Shown: piece by piece, positions 46,989 to 59,100 of the stretch
How the letters are laid out: each line of letters starts with the position of its first letter
Numbering within the stretch: position 1 is the stretch's first letter
Assembly: GCA_016858145.1 (NCBI GenBank)
Contig: JAEHOE010000111.1
Coordinates: 186,001-250,000 of the forward strand
Source of the DNA: Edaphochlamys debaryana
Lineage: Eukaryota; Chlorophyta; Chlorophyceae; Chlamydomonadales
Reading direction: 5' to 3'
DNA length: 64,000 bases
The notes under the pieces: model-generated
What the model was told of the DNA's origin: nothing
Database searches by the model: none
What the model saw: the letters and a program-made list of their open reading frames with translations, nothing else
Made by a program: the position numbers and the translations under genes

Positions 46989-49051
46989 GGAGGCTGTCGT
47001 GGGGGACGCCAGCTGCCTGAACGCCCTTGCCTGGCCCTCGCCTGGCCATCACCCCCGCAGCGGCCGTGTTCTCGGTGTTCGGGCTGCAGCAGCTGGGGGC
47101 GCTGGCACCGCAGGTGGGGGGCGGGGTTCGGGGCTGAGGCAGGGCTCAGTGGCGGGGGTGGGTGACTGCCAGGGCCGATTCTTTATGCAGACTGCCCCAG
47201 TGCCGCTGCGGCGCTCAACGTACCCGGCTGATCGTGGAGGCGGGCCAGAATGCGTAGCCCCCCATCTCCCGTTGCGAGCGGGTGGCATAGTGGTCTAGAG
47301 TTCCACCTTCCACGCTCACAGCTGTGCCAGGGCCACTCTTCGAGAGCGCCACAGAGTGTCCTAGGGCTGTGGCCTACGCCGTTACCTACAGCAGGCTACA
47401 GCCTCCACAGCTCCACACACGCACATCTTTTGCCCGAAGTGTCAGGGGAGGGGAGGAGGAGGAGAAGAGGGGGCGGAGGAAGCGGGGGTATGCGAGCCGT
47501 GGCACTGCAGGTGGCAGGGTGCAGGTGGCAGGTGCCCGAGATGCACACCTTCCGGCGGCCCGGGGGTGCGACGGCGGCAACCCTGCGGGAGAGCGGGACT
47601 ACCATGCCACCGTCACTCCCTCGCAACTCTTGGACCGCGCAGCCAAGGGCTACGACACTCAGGCGGCCAAGGGCAAGGGCCTGCCCGCCCACACAGCCCA
47701 CAACGCAGCCGCGTGGCCGCGATCTGCACGTGCGCGACGTGCAAGGACTGCTGGGGGCGGCGGCACCAGGCCAAGCTACTCGCCGTTGAGAGGGCCAGGT
47801 CAGAGGCGGCCGCCCCGGCGGAGGAGGCCGCCCTGATGGCGGAGGCGGAGGCGGCGGAGGTGGAGGCGGCGGAGGCGGCGGGGGTGACCGAGGAGAAGGA
47901 GGCGGAGGAGAAGGAGGCGGCAGCCGCCCCCGCCGCAGTGGCCGTCCGCCGTCTTGCACGTGAGGCACGTGCAAGAAGTGCAAGCACCGGATTCACATGG
48001 CCAACTCTAGGGCCCGCGCGGCGGAGTTGAGGCAGGCGAAGCAGGGGCAGGGGCAGGGTTGAGGGTCGGGGGCCGTCGGAGGTGGAGTGCGGGGCAGCGG
48101 CAGGGGGTTGCAGCGAAGGGTGGCGGCGGAGGGGGCGGAGGAGGCGGCGGCGGCGGCGGAGGGGGTGGAGGGGGTTTCGAGGTGGTGACGGCACAGTGTG
48201 AGGCGGCGGCGGTGCGTTGGGTGGCGTCGGGTCCTGGCCTGTTTGGCCTGTCTGTGTGGAGGGCCGAGCTGCGCCGGCCCGTGTCCCCACTTTTAGCGCG
48301 AATCCAATATGGCCCCCGCAAGCTCCTCGTCTGAAGCGCGGGAATGCGGTGGTGCCCCGAGGTCGATCTGGTCGCGCTTAACCACATCAGCCGCACCAGC
48401 AGCAGTGGCACAGGCAGCTACTGCACTGCTGGGGGGCCAGTTCCGTCTGAAAGGCGGCATCCCCGATGACCCCATCACGCCCCTCAAGCGCACGATGGCA
48501 CAACGTCCATGCACAGGACAAGTTCACAGCCTGTCAGATCCCGCGCAACATGTTGTACTGAAGCTCCACTGCTTACGGCCATGGCCGTATTGTCTTTACA
48601 CCTCACGCACAAGGCTTATGAGGAACAGCGCCCACATGCGAAGGGTTGGCTGTTACTTCCTTCCCGTCGTGAGGACATGCAGCACGTTGGGAGTTGGGGG
48701 GGCTAAGCACCCACGACCCGCCCGGTCAGCGCAATGCCCCGCAGTTCGAGGAGTGGCATCCACACCCCTGGAGGCCCCTCACTGAGCCCCGTGCCCTAAG
48801 GCCTCGCTGAATGCATGGCATGCGCCGATACTGCACTCGGACAAGTCACACGCCCGGACAATCCAAGCCCATCCACGCCGGCCACTGGCAGGGGGCACGT
48901 CCAGAGGCCCTTCGTCTGCGTCCACACCACATACATGGCCCACAAACACCCAACTCCGGTCCGGCAAAATTGTCCTGTACCATGCTCCGCGTCCGGCTCT
49001 GGGCCCTTCGTTCCCCACAAGGCAACAATGCAGATGATGTGGAGGGACCTC
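46989..49051. other. low-complexity, palindrome-rich region and TANGO2 3' UTR
   Basis: An exon-like 53-bp segment (47061-47113, AG before and GTGGGG after, encoding VFSVFGLQQLGALAPQ) stands alone. Between 47820 and 48175 the DNA is GGC/GGAGGC-repeat rich. G-box palindromes lie at 47725-47743 and 47953-47975. The TANGO2-like gene has a complement of TGTAA at 48596-48600, so its 3' UTR takes about 48580-49051. I see no complete gene. Confidence 0.4.
47953..47975. repeat. perfect 10-bp palindrome containing two G-boxes
   Basis: CTTGCACGTG and its complement CACGTGCAAG are separated by AGG. Each arm carries a CACGTG hexamer. A related palindrome, TGCACGT/ACGTGCA with a GCGCG spacer, is at 47725-47743. 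Confidence 0.85.
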
Positions 49052-51245
49052 CTACTCCTCTTCCTGCAGCGCGATGCTGAACACCTGCTCCTGCTGCCGC
49101 CACACGCCGTCCTCGTGCAGGTGCCGCTCCCGGATGACTGCCGAGCCGTTGCGGCGCACCAAGATCACCGTCTGCGCCCGCGTGCCGTACGGGCCGTACT
49201 AGCGGGACACGGGGCAAAAGCAGTTAGCGTGAGACTGAGACGGGAGGTGCGCAGGAGAGAAGGGTGCGTCTACTCTCGCCTTCGCCCGGCAAGACAACAA
49301 CCTCACGACAGGAGGGTGCAGCAGCGCCGCATCTGCCCCTGCCTGACCTATTGATGCTTAGCCCCAGCATCTGCCCAATGGACCAGGCCCCCCCAGCCCC
49401 CTCAGCCCTGACGCACCGGCGAGGGCACCTCGCTCACGAAGCGGCCGCTGGTGAGGTGCTCCAGCTGCCGCTCGAACTCCACCGCGGCGGCGGCGGTAGC
49501 GGCGGTGGGCGAGCCCGCGGAGGCCGTCTCGTCAGGCGGCGGCGGGGCCGGCACGAGGCGGCGGCTGTCTCCCAGGAGGTCCTCGAAGAGCCGGTCCCAG
49601 GGCACAGGGCCCTCTGCAGGAGAGCGGGAAGATGGTCAGGGAGTCAGGGGTGACGCTATCGGACGTCAAGTCATCGGCGCCCCACCAACCGTAGCACTGA
49701 ACCCCGGTCCGATCCATTGTCTTGGCCCCTGTGCTTGGATAGCCCGGGCCTCACCGTTGCTGATCTCCTCCTCCTTCAGCATTCCCTCCAGCAACTCCAC
49801 GCCAGTCGCCACCTTAGGCCACTCGCCCAGGCGGCCGTTGCTGAGGCCTGCGCGTACAGAAGTAACAGCGTGTTGTCCGAGATAAGCCAGGTCGCATGAC
49901 AAGGCTGCCCCACACCATGACATGGCCGAGTATCAAACCCCTTGCCAGGGTGTCCTTCCACAGCCCCACGCTGCGCTTGTACCCACGGATCTTCCCCCCA
50001 CCCCGCTCACCGTACACGCGGCCTCTCTGCAACTGCTCCACCCTGCAAGAGCAGCTCTCTCCGGCTCCACCCGCGCCCGTGCTCCCGCCAGCGGCCCCGT
50101 TTCCGTTGACGCCGTGACCGGCCGCACCGTTGGCCTCCGTCTCCGAGCCTTTGCAGCTGCCCTGCACCGGAACGTGCTGCTTCGCTCCAGCCCTCGCCTC
50201 CACCCCTGCGCCGGCGCCGCCGCGGCCCGGGCCCTCGGCGCCCGCATGCCCCGCCACCACGCCCAGCACAGGCTGGCCCGCTCCCGCCGCCCCCTCTGCC
50301 TCCGCCCCGCTGCGGCGCTCGTTGTTGGTGTACACCAGCTGCCCCCGGACCAGGTCCACCGCCACAAGGTTGAAGCCGTGGTAGGCGTCCGCGCGGAGCG
50401 ACTGCGGCGGGTGGGGGGCCGGGTACGCGGGTGCCGGTAAGCAGGTGAGCAGACAGGAAGGTAGGGGTCTGGAGGATGAGGCTCCTCAAGCGCCACTCAA
50501 GGTGTGCGTCCACACCCCACCTGGGCGAACGCCGCGGGCGACTCCCCGCCCCGCAGGAAGCGCAGCGGCAGCTCCCCCCTGCTGGCGTGGCGCTGGCCGT
50601 TGAGGCGCGCGGGCTTGCAGGAGGGCGGCTCCACGGGGTCCAGGGCGCGCAGGTTGGTCAGGAAGCACACCCGCCCCGCCGAGGGGCTCACGCTGCGGAG
50701 GACGAAGGCGTGGGCGCGTCAGCTCAACATTGACTGGATGAGATCTCATCGGGGCAGCTAAGAAAGAAGCGCGCGAGCGAGGTAACGGTTGGCGCTGAAG
50801 CCTGCTGTCCCTGCCTGCAGTTGACAGCCCGCCCAGTGCGTACCCCAGCCACGTGCCGCCAGACTCGAGGTCCCGCCCCGCCAGGATGCCCATGTCCTCC
50901 CACGTATGCAGTGGACGCGTCGGACTGGGGCGGGGGTGGCAAGGACGGAGGGGGGTTTCGTCAGGGATGTTGCAGACCACGGTGCGTGTGCGCGCCAGCG
51001 CCTGGCCGCAGTCGCTTTCCGCAACGGCCCAAGGGATCGCTCCGGTTGGTAACGTCGAGCGAGGCAAGCCCAACACCCGCGCGGTGGGCCCAGCGCAGCT
51101 CCGCATGCGCTCGCGACGCGTTGGTGGAACCTCCAGCTCAAGCTTTCCCTCTCCCCTACCGCTCATGATATTCGTCTCGATTGAAGGCCAAAACGAACAA
51201 TGGGGAGCTTTCGGAGCTCCCCACCAAGAAGAAAGCCAAGCACAT
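49052..51245 (-). CDS. TANGO2: TANGO2-family (NRDE) protein
   Basis: Family implicated in lipid/heme handling and Golgi-ER organization; exact reaction unknown. Minus exons: 51245-51160, 50924-50844, 50692-50521, 50401-50011, 49847-49755, 49613-49417, 49198-49052; 388 residues. The start MCLAFF has the family's Cys2 in the position of an N-terminal nucleophile. FNRDEYHER (NRDE at 22-25) names the family; then DMGILAGRDLESGGTWLG, GRVCFLTNLR, AYHGFNLVAVDLV, GLSNGRLGEWPKV, and a C-terminal YGPYGTRAQTVILVRRNG with VIRERH. A Gly/Ala-rich insert of about 90 residues in exon 4 and an Ala-rich one in exon 6 make it longer than the roughly 276-residue human protein. Part of the acceptor choice before exon 7 (CTAG) is unusual but keeps the frame. 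Confidence 0.88.
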
Positions 51246-51975
51246 CGGAATTAACGCTTGTGCACTCTGCGAAGCATCGGTTAGTTTGTATTATGGGCGA
51301 CAGCTTGCGTTTTATCGCGGTGGTGTGCGGGTAGGTGGCGGAATGACACAGCGCACGTCAGCTGCTGGCAGCTGGTCCGCGGCGCGGCCCTCGGCATCAA
51401 GTGTCTGGGTCGGTCTGGGCCCGCCCCTTCAGCTGTCCCTCAGTGCCTCGTCGCCACGGCCTACGGTACGCAGGAGGCTGGAGACGTCAAGAGGCATAGG
51501 ATGTGGTACCGGGTTGGGGCGGCGGGCTGGTGGGGGCCACAGGGAACCAAGTGGGAGGGGAGCCCGGGCGCGCTGGGGTACCTCTTGCGTGGCCGGAAGT
51601 GGCTGCCCATACTCTTACACTGGCGTCAGACGCCCTCATATGCCCGAACGTCAGCCACGTATCACACCGTAAGCTACACAGCCCTCCTGCACTTGTAATC
51701 TACCAGGTTCTCTCCTGTCCGATCGACACCGCACCATCACACCTCCACATCTGTTGTATCACGCGCTCACCACCAGAGCTCTGCGTGCGTCTCCCCGCTC
51801 ACCAGTCCAGCCACTTCCTGGGCAGCTCCTCGCCGCCAACTGCTCACGCACCACCCGCCCCGCCTTTGCTCCATGCTCACGACCCGCACCTCCACTGCGG
51901 CCCAGCATCCAGACCATCCTGACCCTCTCGCGACCGCACACGCCCGTGCCCCGACCTCCTCACCCCGCCACCACA
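51246..51975 (-). other. eIF4B-like 3' UTR and TANGO2 promoter region
   Basis: Complement of TGTAA at 51616-51620 ends the eIF4B-like transcript about 360 bp after its stop. The 370 bp below it hold the TANGO2 5' region. No exon seen. Confidence 0.45.
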
Positions 51976-54900
51976 TCAGAACACGCCGTCGGCGCGGGTG
52001 GGCAGGCTGCGCTTGAAGATGGGCTCCTCGTCGTCATAGCCGCGCGAGGCGCCATAGCCGTGGATGAATGCGCCCCGGTCGCCGTAGCTGCCCTTGCCGA
52101 AGCTGCCGCCGCCGCTGTTGTAGCCCATGCGGCCCGTGGGCACCGTGCGGCCGACGATGGCGACGCCGTGGCCGGTGCGGGAGCCCGTGAAGAAGGGGTC
52201 GGAGGCCGCGTCCAGCAGCGCGTTGCCCACGTCGGGGCTGCCCACCGGCTTGTTGCTCTTGCCGCCCTTGCCCACGGTCTGCCACTGGTCCTCGTCGCTG
52301 GCGCCCGACGTCACCGAGCCTCCGCGCGCGCTGCCGCCGCGGCCCACCGAGCCGCCGTTGGCGCTGGCCAGGTTGCTGGTGGTCAGGCGCTCGGGCTCAG
52401 ACACGCCGCGCTCGCGCAGAACCTCCTCGCGCGGGCGGGCGGCGCCGAAGATGGAGGGCTTGGGGCCGCTGGCGGAGCCGGCCGAGGCGGCAGGCCCCTC
52501 CGCGGCGGTGGGGCCCGGCGGGGGCTTGGAGCGCGGCTGCAGGTTGAGGCGGGGCCGGCCGAGGCCGGAGCCCGGCGGCGGGGGCGGCGAGTCGTCGCGG
52601 CGCGGCGGCTGGTAGGGGGCCACGGGCGCCGACTGCGGCTCCTCGCTGCCGCCGCGAGCGCGCCAGCCGTCGGCCGCGTCCGCCGCTCCGGTGGGGGCCA
52701 GGCCAGACAGGCCGCTGCGCCAGCCGGCGCCAGCGCCCTCGGCAGGGGCCACCTCGCTGCGGCGCTCCTCGCCCTGGCCGCGCCAGGAGTCCTGGTCGGG
52801 CGCAGGGCCGCGCGGGGAGTTGTAGGCTCCCGAGGCGGGGCCGGAGCCCGGGGGCAGCGGAGGGCGCGCCAGCGGTGGCGGAGCGGACGAAATGGAGCGG
52901 CCTCGCTCCTCAGTCGGTGCCGACAGCACATCCGCGGAGCGAGGGAGGCTCGCGCCGGAGCCTGCAAAGGAAGGCACCAAGACCAAAGTGAGTGAGAGAG
53001 TGAGTGAGAAAGGGCAGTGAGGGTACGGAGCAAGCAGCAGCATCAATGCGTGCAGCCCCCTAACCGGCTGTGCAGCTGTAGTAAAACAGGAGCCCCCACT
53101 CACCGCCGCCCAGGAGGTTGGACTTGACAGCGTTCATGCGGGCCAGGGCCTGCTGCGCCAGGCGCTCCGCCCACTCGTTCTTCACGGGCTCGGGGGCGGG
53201 GGGTGCGATCTCCGCAGCGGGAGGCGACTCCGGCTCCATCTCCACCGCCGCCGTCACGGCAGCGACAGCCGGCGCCGGGGCCGGCGGAGCAGGCGCCGCC
53301 GCCTCGGTCACCGCCACCTGCTGCTGCTGCAGCTGGGGCCGCTGGGGCATCTGCTGGTGCTGCGCGGGAGGAGGGGGCGGGGGCGGCATGGGCTGGCCGC
53401 TGGGCTGCACCGGCACGCCGTACGGCAGCTGCGGGGCCTGGTGGCCGTAGCCGCCCGGGCCGGGCGGATAGTACGCCTGCTGCTGCTGGTGCATGGGCGG
53501 CGGCGCACCGGGCACGGGGCCGCCGTAGGGGTAGCCGCCCGGCATGCCCATGGCCTGCACGTGCTGCTGCTGCTGGTAGGCCGCCTGCTGCTGCTGCGCG
53601 TACGCCTGCTGCTGAGCGTGCTGGTAGGCCTGCTGCTGCTCGGCGTAGGGAGGCGGCTGCGCGTACGCCTGCTGCGGGAGCCGGGCGTACTGCTGCTGCT
53701 GGATGTGCTCCACGTACGGCTGGCCCACGGGGATGGTGCCAAAGAACTGCGGCTGGGTCGGTGGCGGCTGCACGGCCGGCTGGGGAGGTGGCGGCGGCGG
53801 AGCGTAGCTGTAGGGCTGGAGCATGGAAGCCGGCGGCGCCGGGGGCGGAGGCGGCGGCGGAGCGGTCTGCTGCTCCTGCTGCTGCTGCTGCTGGCTGGCC
53901 CAGTGCTGAGCGGACTGGCCCTCAGGCTCGCCGGCCGGCGGCTGGCGGGGCTGCCGTGGGGGCCGCTCGCGGCGGCGGCTGCCTGCAGCGGCGCCGCTTG
54001 CGCTGTCGTCGCCCAGCAGCTGAGCAGCGGACACCTCCACACCAGCCTGCACAGGGCACAGACGCAAAGCAACATGGGTCAGCACCATGCCAGCTCCTGC
54101 CATGAAGTTAGGGGCTTCAGCGTGAGCAGCTTGAGGACCAGGACTCCGCGCTCGAACCCATGGCACCTCAGCACTCACCCCAGGGCCGCCAGCACCAGGA
54201 GCGCCAGGAGCTCCCTTAGGGCCGTTGCGAGCCCGCCCGCCGCGGCCCTGGCCCTTGTCGGCCTGGCCGCCGTCTGCACCCTGCTGGCCGCCCGGCTGTC
54301 CGCCCTGGGGCCTGGGCTTGCGGGGCTGCTGCGGCGGCACCGCGCCCGGCTGGCCGCCCTGAAGCGGCTGCCCAGCCGGCTGCTGCTCCTTGGGCTTGCG
54401 CTGCCGCTGCGGCTTGCCGCCCTGGTCGGCGAGCTGCCCGTCCGCCTGGTGGGGCTGGGGCACGTAATCGCGAGGGCCACGCTGTCCCGCGCCCTCCTCC
54501 TCGCCGTTGCGCAGCGGCCGAGGCTCGCGGGGCAGGCGCTGCCGCTGCGGCTTGGGCTTGCGCTCTTGCTGCTCTCCATTCGCCTGCTGCTGCTGCGACT
54601 CCGCGCCCGGGGCCTGCTCGCCCTCCTGGCCACCCTGCTGCAGCCCGCGGCCGCCCCGGCCGCGTCCCTTGCCGACGCGCAGGCCGCCTGCGTCAGCTCC
54701 CTCGGGCCTGGCCACCTCGCCTGTGCCGTTGTCGGCGACGTCGCCACGCGGGCGCCTGCCACCGCGCTCGCCGCGCGGGCGACCGGACTTGTCCTCACCA
54801 CCGCCGTTGGCGGCACCCGGGCCCTGGGGCTCGTTGCCGCCGCTGCCAGGGGCCTCGGGTCCGTTGCCACCGGCGCCACCGCCGCGCCCGCGGGCGCCGC

Positions 54901-55683
54901 GGCGGCGAGGCTCCCTGGACTTGTCCCCGTGGTTTCCGTCCGCTCCGCCGTCACCAGCTGCGGCAGCGCCGCCGTTGGGATAGGCAGCTGCAGGAGCGCC
55001 AGAGTCGCGGCCTCGACCGCCTCCAGGAGCGCTTGGCATGGCTCCGCCGTTGGCGGGAGCACTGCCAGGGCCGCCAGCAGGGCCCTTACCGGCGGGCTTG
55101 GGGCCAGCGCCGTAGGCTCGAACATTGCCAGCGGCACCAACCGCGGCTCCAGGGTGCGGCTTGCCGCCGTTGACACGGCTGCCATTCTGGGCGCCGTTGG
55201 AGGTAGCTACGCCGTTGCTGTTGGACGCGTGGGCCCGCCCATTCTCCGCGTGGCCGTTCGGGGCGCCATTGCTGGCTGCGTGGCCGTTTCCCGGTCCGCT
55301 ATGGGGCTTAGCTACGTCCTGCGCGCTGCCGGGCCTGCGAGCGATACAGAAGAGCGTCGTTAGCCCAAGCGTTAGATAGCGGTGCGCGCCGGTCAAGTTC
55401 CCGCGCGCGCGCCCGAGCCGTGCTACGGAGCCTTCCAGGCCCCGAGCGCGGACCGGCCTTGTGACCAGCCCCAATGAGTCTTGAGCATCCCGAGAGCCCC
55501 AGAAGCGTGCGGCTGGCCCCAAGCGCGGCCGCAAGAAGCGACACGGGGTTCAAATAGATCTCAAGGACCCTCTCACCTCTCCTTCCGCTGCTGGCGCTGG
55601 TGCAGGTGCTGGGAGTCCGCTGCAAATATCTTGTTCTTGGCGGTGTCATTTTGGGCGCTCAAAGCGAGTTGGTCTGGGCTCAT
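51976..55683 (-). CDS. large disordered eIF4B-like protein
   Basis: Minus exons 55683-55577, 55334-54179, 54046-53104, 52961-51976; 1063 residues. Exon 1 encodes MSPDQLALSAQNDTAKNKIF and a basic helix. Exon 2 is Gly/Arg/Gln-rich with many RG and RGG motifs, fitting RNA binding. Exon 3 is Gln/Pro/Tyr-rich. In the last exon RPRLNLQPRSKPP followed by SIFGAARPREEVLRERG (about 905-921) closely resembles the RPKLNLKPRS...SIFGGAKP segment of animal eIF4B and the FGAARPRE repeats of plant eIF4B, which supports a translation-initiation helicase cofactor. No RRM is seen, which would differ from animal eIF4B. Low complexity limits certainty; it could be another RNA-binding protein. Confidence 0.65.
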
Positions 55684-56130
55684 GAAGGGGCTGCGGCAAG
55701 AGAAACACAGCAGTCAGTCGACTACGTCAAACAGAGACTACACGGGCAACAGGGGCGCAGGACAGGCCTCGCCGCAGCGGGCCCAAGTTCTAGACCTTCG
55801 ACAGCGCTTTGGGGCGTCGGTGCAAGAGAGCCTCACCTGCGCGGCTCGGGTAACTAAGTGTCTGGCGTGGCTAGTTGGGCTGAGTGGCGGGCCTGGACAG
55901 GCTCAGGGGCCAAAGTGTAAAACTTTTTGCGTACGGCAAATGAAGCCGCTGTCCGCAGTCCGCTGCTCCGACGACTTGCCGTTCACGCATTCAGGGACGA
56001 GGCACCTAGCGTGAGCGTTCAGAGGGCCAGGCTCAACCCTGCCGGCCAGCGTTGTGTAGGCGCCGAGAAGAAGCTCCGGTGTTTGGTCACACCTAGGGCC
56101 CCTTGCCGATCCGGGCTAGGGCTCAGGGGC
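55684..56130. promoter_or_regulatory. divergent promoter region, eIF4B-like / U2AF-like
   Basis: 447 bp between opposed start codons of two RNA-related genes. No clear TATA box. Confidence 0.4.
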
Positions 56131-59100
56131 ATGGGGAGAGACAGGTCAAGGTCTAGAGACCGGCGACGGTCTCGGTGGGTCGCAGGCGCCATGGAGCTGG
56201 CCGTGCCGTAACCTGGGCGTCGCGGCGCATGCTTTGCCGCAAGCTTTGCCGCACAAAGTGCATGGCCTGATTAAGCGCAATGCATTTCGGTCTGCGCAGG
56301 TCCCGAGAGCGGTCGCGGCGATGGGATCGGGACCGGCGTTCGCGCTCTAGGTCCAGGGACCGCCGGCGCAGGTGCGGCTCGCTAGCTCGCGGGAGACATG
56401 CGCAGCGGGGCTGCTTGGGTGCCGGGGCGGCTGGTGTCGAAGCCGGGCGGCTGACCCTCGCTGCTTTGCCCCGCAGCCGAAGCAAGAGCCGCAGCCGCAG
56501 CCGGGACCGGGCCAAGTCCCTGGCGTACGATGCCAGCATCAGCGCCGTGCAGGTGCGCCGCTGCGGGCTTCGTTGGACCTTCTAGCCTGGCGGTTGGGCC
56601 CTGCAACTTACCACCCTCCGCCCGCTGTCCGTCCAGGCCATGGCCGCCCTCCAGCAGCAGCAACAGCTCCAGCGGCAGCTCCTGGCTCAGCAGCTCCTCC
56701 TGCAGCAGCAGCAGGCGGCAGCGGCGGCGGCGGCAGCGGCGGCCGCTGCTCTGGCAGCGCAGCCGGCTGCATCAGCGGCGAGCACCTCGGCATCCACGCA
56801 GGACCGCAAGTCGCGGGAGATCTACGGTGGGGCCTCGTCACTGAGGAGCGGGGCCGCATTAACCGGTGCCTCGATGGCCGCTTGCGCGCTATTTGCTGCC
56901 TTAGACCCGGCTTGCAGCCTCCTCACGAGTCCTCTTACCCCTTTGACGCTTGCAGTGGGCAACCTGGCCATCGGGGTGGTGACGTCCGACATGCTTCGGG
57001 AGCTGTTCAACACGATCCTGGCCAACCAGGTTTCGGATCCGGTCAACGCCCCGCCTGTGGTCAACGTAAACCTGGACTCCTCGGGTGCGGGAAAGGGGCC
57101 GCAATGTAGGGTGCGGGGCTTCGGGCCGGGGCGGGCGGGCTGGTGTGGGGCGCGGGACGGGCGGGGCGGGCGAGCGAGGGGGGTCGGGGAGTGCGGGAGG
57201 AGAGGGGTGGGCGGGATTGCCTCGGGACTGACAGGGGGTTGGGAGGGCTTCACCTGCTTCCTGTGCTGCCCGCTCAGCCTTGAGGTTGTCATAGTTCCAG
57301 CCCAGCGGCCTTGCACCGCAGCCGTTGCCGCAGCCCCCGCCCCCTGTCCAGCCTCGTACCTAAACCGCGCCGGCTCCCCCCCCTCCCTGCCCTCCGACCC
57401 CCCTGCAGCCGGCCGCTTTGCGTTCATTGAGTTCCGCACGCGCGAGCTCACGGACGCTGCCATCCAGCTGGACAAGCTGGAGCTGTGCGGGCGGCCCATG
57501 AACATCGGGCGGCCCAAGGGATACGTGGTAGGGCGCCGGTGCAGGGGTGGGACTGGGCAGCCGGGAGAAGGGCGGGGGGCACTGGGGGTATTGGGGGAGG
57601 CGCGTGTCAGGGCGGGGTCAACGCAGGCGGCAAGGACGCACGCACGGGTGGTGGGGGGGAGGGAGGGTGGCGGAGTGGTCGACCGCTGAAGGCGTGCGCC
57701 CCGCCCGCTCTCCTCGCAGCCCCCCTCCCAGCAACAGCAGATCCTGACCCTCACCAGCGCGGTACGTGGGGCGAGGGCGGACGGGGCAAGGCTAGGCGAG
57801 GGGGCGCAAGCGGGCGCCGGATGCACCGCGCAGCATGCTTGTCGTTCCCCATGCATTCTCCTTTCAAGCCCGCTCTTTCCGCCGCCCCCGGCCTACTTGC
57901 ACCGCGCAGGACGCGCTGGCGAACGCCGCCAAGCTGGGCCAGGCGCAGGCGAGCGGGGGGCAGCCACTGGGAGCTACCAAGCAGTAGGAGCCCGCACGGG
58001 CAGAGGCGGAGCTCAGGGGCTTGCGACGTGCTTCCGTTGCGGCTTCCCTCGCCCCACACCATGCTTCGACGGAAACCTGACTTACCCCTGTCCGCCCCCC
58101 CCCCTGCCCGCCCCCCTCCCCGCCCCCCAGGTGATGGCGGCCATGGGCGGCGCCGCGCCCGCTCCCGGCGCCTCGGCGCTGGCCTCTGCGTCCTCGCTGC
58201 CGGTGAGCGGCCCCACCAACGTGGTGCTGCTGGAGGGCATGGTCACGTGCGGGACCATTCGGGACGAGAACGAGCGCAAGGAGGTGAGGCGCGGGGAAGG
58301 GCTTCCTGGGAGGGAGGTTTGCATCGGGCGGGCAGGCGGGTGAGGCACGGGGCGGCGGACGCAGGGCCGTTGGCGGATCAGCGGCATCTGTGACCCAAGC
58401 CCGGCTTAACGGTACCCATGGGCTCGTCCTCTGGCGGCTGGCGCGCCTTGGCTTGACGACGACGTGCGCTGCGCCCCCCGCCTCCTTCGCTGGTGCTGCC
58501 CCGCCCCGCCTCCCGCCGCTCTTGCCGCTGCCGCTGCTCCCGTTGCCGCCGCGTTCCCAGGGCAGCCCTGCTGCGGCTTGGAAGCGGTCGGTGGCAGCCT
58601 CGGGGCGCGGAGGCGGCTGAGCGCATGCACGGCGCCGGTGCTGGCCCCGCCGCTGTGCGCTGAGGCGGGAGGCAAGGAGGCCGCCGTGTCGCTGTGCTGC
58701 CCTTCCCTTGTGTGCCGCCTCCCCTGCCCCTTGCCTTGCTGCCCTCGCCCCCCCTGTGGTGCTGTGTGCGCGGTCTTGCCCCGTTGCTGCCCCCGTGGTG
58801 CTCGCCGCATTGCCGCTGCCGCTGCTCCTGGGAGCTGCAGGCCCCCGATGCCAGTCACCCAGCCACCCATATGAGGGCAACCCGTTGAGGGCAACCGACC
58901 GACGCTAACCACGCGGGTTGGCCGTTCCGCGCCGCGCTCTGGTAGCCGCACGCACCCGTTCCTGCGATGTCGTCGCGCGACTTGGCAACTTGGGCTGGGG
59001 CTCCCGACCTGCCTGTCCCGCCACCAACACACTCCCACGCCCGCACACCACCCAGCCGCCCGCTCACCCGCCCACCCAGCCGCCGCTCCTCCCCCTCCCC

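Noticed and set aside
47566..48030. 154-codon plus-strand frame with Cys and Ala/Glu repeats
   Set aside because: As a gene it is unconvincing: low complexity, frame shift needed to keep both Cys motifs, no splice support. Kept only as a finding.
48309..48785. 158-codon plus-strand open frame
   Set aside because: No recognizable domain; it overlaps the probable TANGO2 3' UTR and its poly(A) signal on the other strand.
53357..55363. 668-codon plus-strand open frame
   Set aside because: Antisense shadow of the low-complexity exons of the eIF4B-like gene, which has splice sites and a recognizable C-terminal motif on the minus strand.
56822..57856. 344-codon minus-strand open frame
   Set aside because: Antisense to RRM exons of the U2AF-like gene; its sequence has no domain.
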